DNA from: G963662675 sp963676845
GTDB taxonomy: Bacteria; Bacteroidota; Bacteroidia; Bacteroidales; Prolixibacteraceae
DNA length: 64,000 nt
Assembly (NCBI GenBank): GCA_963676845.2
Contig: CAXXKK010000031.1
Location: forward strand, 84,717-148,716
Direction of reading: 5' to 3'
The notes beneath the pieces were generated by a model. That model was not told the origin of the DNA. It was given only the letters and a program-made list of their open reading frames with translations, and did no database searches. Below, in pieces: positions 61,892 to 64,000 of this stretch. Both the position numbers and the translations under genes were made by a program. Each line of letters starts with the position of its first letter. The stretch's first letter is position 1.

Positions 61892-62534
61892 AGTATATAC
61901 ACACAGCAACAAGTATGAGACGGACGGTTTTTATCTTACAGGGTGAAAGACGTCCGACTCATATAATATCAGGTTATATTAAAACTGGTGCACTACTCAA
62001 TCCTGACTTAGTTGGAATCATGTCGAGTGATTTTGTTGATCATACCGATCCATTGCTTTCTGTTTCGTTGTCATTTATTACTCTATTGGCGGTTCATTAA
62101 CGGCAGATAAACTAAGAGCTTCGGGAAAACAAATCTTATCACTAACCGTTTTGGAATCTTTATTAAAAAGATTAGGGACAAGGAGGTGTAGGTTTTCTGT
62201 CACCTCTGTAGCTCTTCTACCCAATGCATTATTCCGAACTTGCACCGGAATCTGTTTCAGCCCGAATCGCTTTATACTGTACTACAGTCATTCTTATGCT
62301 CATGTATTTATCTGGTCATGAAAATAATATCGATATCGTTTATTGATCTTTATTTTATTTTTTGATAACTTGTGGGCACAGAAAACAGATATATAATGGA
62401 TTCAACATATAGTTCATAGATATTTTCGGATTTTCTATCAGAATATCACAAAAAGGTAGATTCGAAGATCTCTCCGTAAATCCACACCAGCAACTTAAAT
62501 TAAATACTTACCCGTAAAGTTTTACAATACTTTC
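61892..62534. other. Degenerate region after ribB
   Basis: 643 bp with no intact gene. An open frame at 61915-62100 (ends SLSFITLLAVH) stops and is continued in another frame by GGSLTADKLRASGKQILSL, as expected of a frameshifted relic. From about 62181 to 62290 the G+C rises to about 46%, with an ACTGTA-C-TACAGT dyad at 62276-62288 and other short inverted pairs. I cannot name the original gene. Confidence 0.5.
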
Positions 62535-62846
62535 ATGAAAATAATAAGCTTATTTATTTTGATATTCTTTATCCTAAGTTGTCATGCACAGAAAGCCCCA
62601 AAATTCAATTTGGGATTTGAGAAACAAAGTGATATAAATGAACTTTCAGATGATTGGTTAAAAATGGGAACCTATGATTTAACCATTGATGCGGTGAGTT
62701 ATTCCAGTCAAAAATCAGGAAAGATTACTTCTACAGGAGATGGTCAATTTGGAAGTATTGTCTATATGATTCTAGCTTGCTTTAGATGCAGACTCAGTAC
62801 AGATTACACTTAACAACCAATATTTAAATGAAAAATCAAATTAAAA
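62535..62846 (+). pseudogene. Truncated exported protein, probable deletion relic
   Basis: An open frame of 92 codons starts with a signal peptide (residues 1-18, ending CHAQ) and an N-terminal beta domain: LNLGFEKQSDINELSDDWL-like start (here FNLGFEKQSDI) and SSQKSGKITSTGDGQFGSIV. In Bacteroidota this domain opens larger exported enzymes such as some S41 peptidases and erythromycin-esterase-like proteins. After about residue 80 it turns into unrelated residues and stops at 62813. Another frame then reads DADSVQITLNNQYLNEKSN to a stop at 62846, as if the middle of a longer gene had been deleted. Confidence 0.5.
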
Positions 62847-63988
62847 CGTTGGCAATTATCCTGTTTCTCATGGAAGGATTAACAGGATGCAATCAATCCG
62901 TCACACAAGATGAGTTTATCACTATTGATGTAACCGCAGATTATCCGGAGAAGGAGTTAATTCTTCAGGACTTTATGGATGTTGAATATATTCCTCTTGG
63001 AACGGATAGTTTTGTTACGCAAGCCGGTGTTTTAGCAATTGGCAATAAATATATATTGACAAGAAACTGGAGCAGGGATGGGGATATTTTTGTTTTTGAC
63101 AGAAATACAGGAAAAGGAATTCGAAAGATAAACAGAATGGGACGGGGACCTGAAGAATATGAGATGATAAGTAGGGTTGTGCTGGATGAAGATAACGATG
63201 AACTATTTGTTAATTGTCCGATATCAAAAAAGCTATTTGTCTATGATTTACTGGGCAACTACAAACGAAGTTTTGAGTATACAGAAGGTTCTAGTTATTC
63301 AGAAATATTCAATTATGATTCAGATAATCTGATTCGATACGATGGGTCAGGATATGAAAAAAACGGGGAAAATCGGGGAGACCAATCTTTCCATGCTATT
63401 ATATCAAAACAGGATGGGAGTATTACCCGGAATATTTTTATTCCTTTTGATGTAATAAAAGCACCGGTGATACAGGAAGGGGATATACTTGCTGTATTTG
63501 CAGTAAGCTCAATAATACCTTATTTTGACAATTGGCTGCTTGTTGATACATCTACCGATACAGTGTACAATTATAGATCCGGTGAGAACGAACTAACACC
63601 GTTTCTTGTAAAAACACCAACTGCAGATTCTGAAATAATTCTGACAATGGGGACTGTAACCGACCGTTATTATTTTATGAAAAGCCAGAAGAAAGAGTTT
63701 AACTCCTCAACAATGAAAATGCCGCCTCCAACAGACTTAGTATACGATAGACAGGAAAATGCCGTGTATGAACCTGTTGTCCTCAACGGAGATTTTACAA
63801 ATGAATATGAAGTTGATATGACTTCTTATCCTGTTAATGGTGAAATTGCAAGCTACCAAAATATTGATGCCTATGAGCTTGTTGAGGCTTATAATAATGA
63901 CGAGCTAACAGGAGAGTTAAAAGAAATAGCTGCAGATTTGGAGGAAGGATCAAATCCTGTGATTATGTTGGTGAAGTATAAGGATTAA
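62828..63988 (+). CDS. 6-bladed beta-propeller lipoprotein
   Basis: A 386-residue lipoprotein (lipobox LTGC, Cys21) of the Bacteroidota 6-bladed beta-propeller group. Repeats include the start ILQDFMDVEYIPLGTDS, GDIFVFDRNTGKGIRKINRM, the GRGPEEYEMISRVVLDEDN blade edge and LFVYDLLGNYKRSF. Ligands are unknown; such genes are often found in surface or polysaccharide-use clusters. The start lies inside the relic before it. The gene is complete, ending 12 bp before the window end. Confidence 0.88.
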   Translation: MKNQIKTLAIILFLMEGLTGCNQSVTQDEFITIDVTADYPEKELILQDFMDVEYIPLGTDSFVTQAGVLAIGNKYILTRNWSRDGDIFVFDRNTGKGIRKINRMGRGPEEYEMISRVVLDEDNDELFVNCPISKKLFVYDLLGNYKRSFEYTEGSSYSEIFNYDSDNLIRYDGSGYEKNGENRGDQSFHAIISKQDGSITRNIFIPFDVIKAPVIQEGDILAVFAVSSIIPYFDNWLLVDTSTDTVYNYRSGENELTPFLVKTPTADSEIILTMGTVTDRYYFMKSQKKEFNSSTMKMPPPTDLVYDRQENAVYEPVVLNGDFTNEYEVDMTSYPVNGEIASYQNIDAYELVEAYNNDELTGELKEIAADLEEGSNPVIMLVKYKD

Positions 63989-64000
63989 GCCTAAAATCTT

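Noticed and set aside
62053..62150. Similarity of GGSLTADKLRASGKQ to orotate phosphoribosyltransferase
   Set aside because: Only a loose resemblance to the PRPP-loop region, without the preceding acidic motif; not enough to name the relic.
1..64000. tRNA, rRNA, CRISPR arrays, complete insertion sequences, prophage
   Set aside because: No cloverleaf with a GGTTCGAATCC-like arm, no regular spaced repeats, no transposase, integrase or phage structural genes were seen.

Overview
The window is about 36% G+C chromosomal DNA from a member of the Bacteroidota, most likely a marine or sediment Bacteroidia of the Marinilabiliales/Prolixibacteraceae kind. The phylum call rests on GldD and GldE, the HU / COX24-like / ribonuclease G block, the rpmB-rpmG-DUF4295 block, a PG0541-type protein behind an RND pump, TAnnTTTG-type promoter elements and a general lack of Shine-Dalgarno sequences. 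The family-level guess is inference only. No rRNA, tRNA, CRISPR array, intact insertion sequence or prophage was seen.

Layout. 1-5.7 kb holds a DUF1573 lipoprotein (start outside the window), yajC, a YbbR-like protein, coaE, a DjlA-type co-chaperone, prmA, a PLD-family protein, a YfcE-like phosphoesterase and sixA. 5.7-8.0 kb is an ECF sigma / putative anti-sigma / exported-protein operon on the minus strand. After rsmE, 8.8-15.2 kb is one minus-strand tetR-tolC-MFP-RND-PG0541 efflux operon. 15.7-23 kb carries map, an orphan histidine kinase, a stand-alone GroES-like protein, an aminotransferase, a HAD phosphatase and uvrB. 23-27.5 kb has a large PAS histidine kinase, a secreted esterase and a small membrane protein. 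27.7-31.3 kb has rpmB-rpmG-DUF4295, the TIGR03915/TIGR03916 DNA-repair pair and a divergent LexA-like repressor. 31.4-39 kb has a TonB-dependent receptor, an orphan ECF sigma, a DJ-1 protein, a TPR histidine kinase and an acyl-CoA synthetase. 39-43.2 kb has a PafA-like protein that has lost nearly all its catalytic residues, then pgl and zwf. 43.2-47.5 kb is the Bacteroidota cluster mutY-ssb-gldE-gldD-PPTase. 47.5-50.5 kb has HU, a 29-residue COX24-like protein, rng and an SDR. 50.7-57 kb has dsbD, a GH30 lipoprotein and an Mla-type ABC transporter. 57-64 kb has an M16 peptidase, a small exported protein, FMN riboswitch-controlled ribB, about 0.9 kb of decayed DNA and a 6-bladed beta-propeller lipoprotein.

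Most of the window is housekeeping. The observations most worth checking are: (i) the PafA-like protein at 39254, which keeps the fold motifs but lacks all but one of the catalytic and metal ligands; (ii) the LexA-like repressor at 30573, with two operator-like dyads in the divergent promoter it shares with the TIGR03915/TIGR03916 genes, a candidate small DNA-damage regulon; (iii) three abutting TGACTCA/TGAGTCA heptamers directly before uvrB; (iv) gene remnants at 57056-57244 and 61892-62846.
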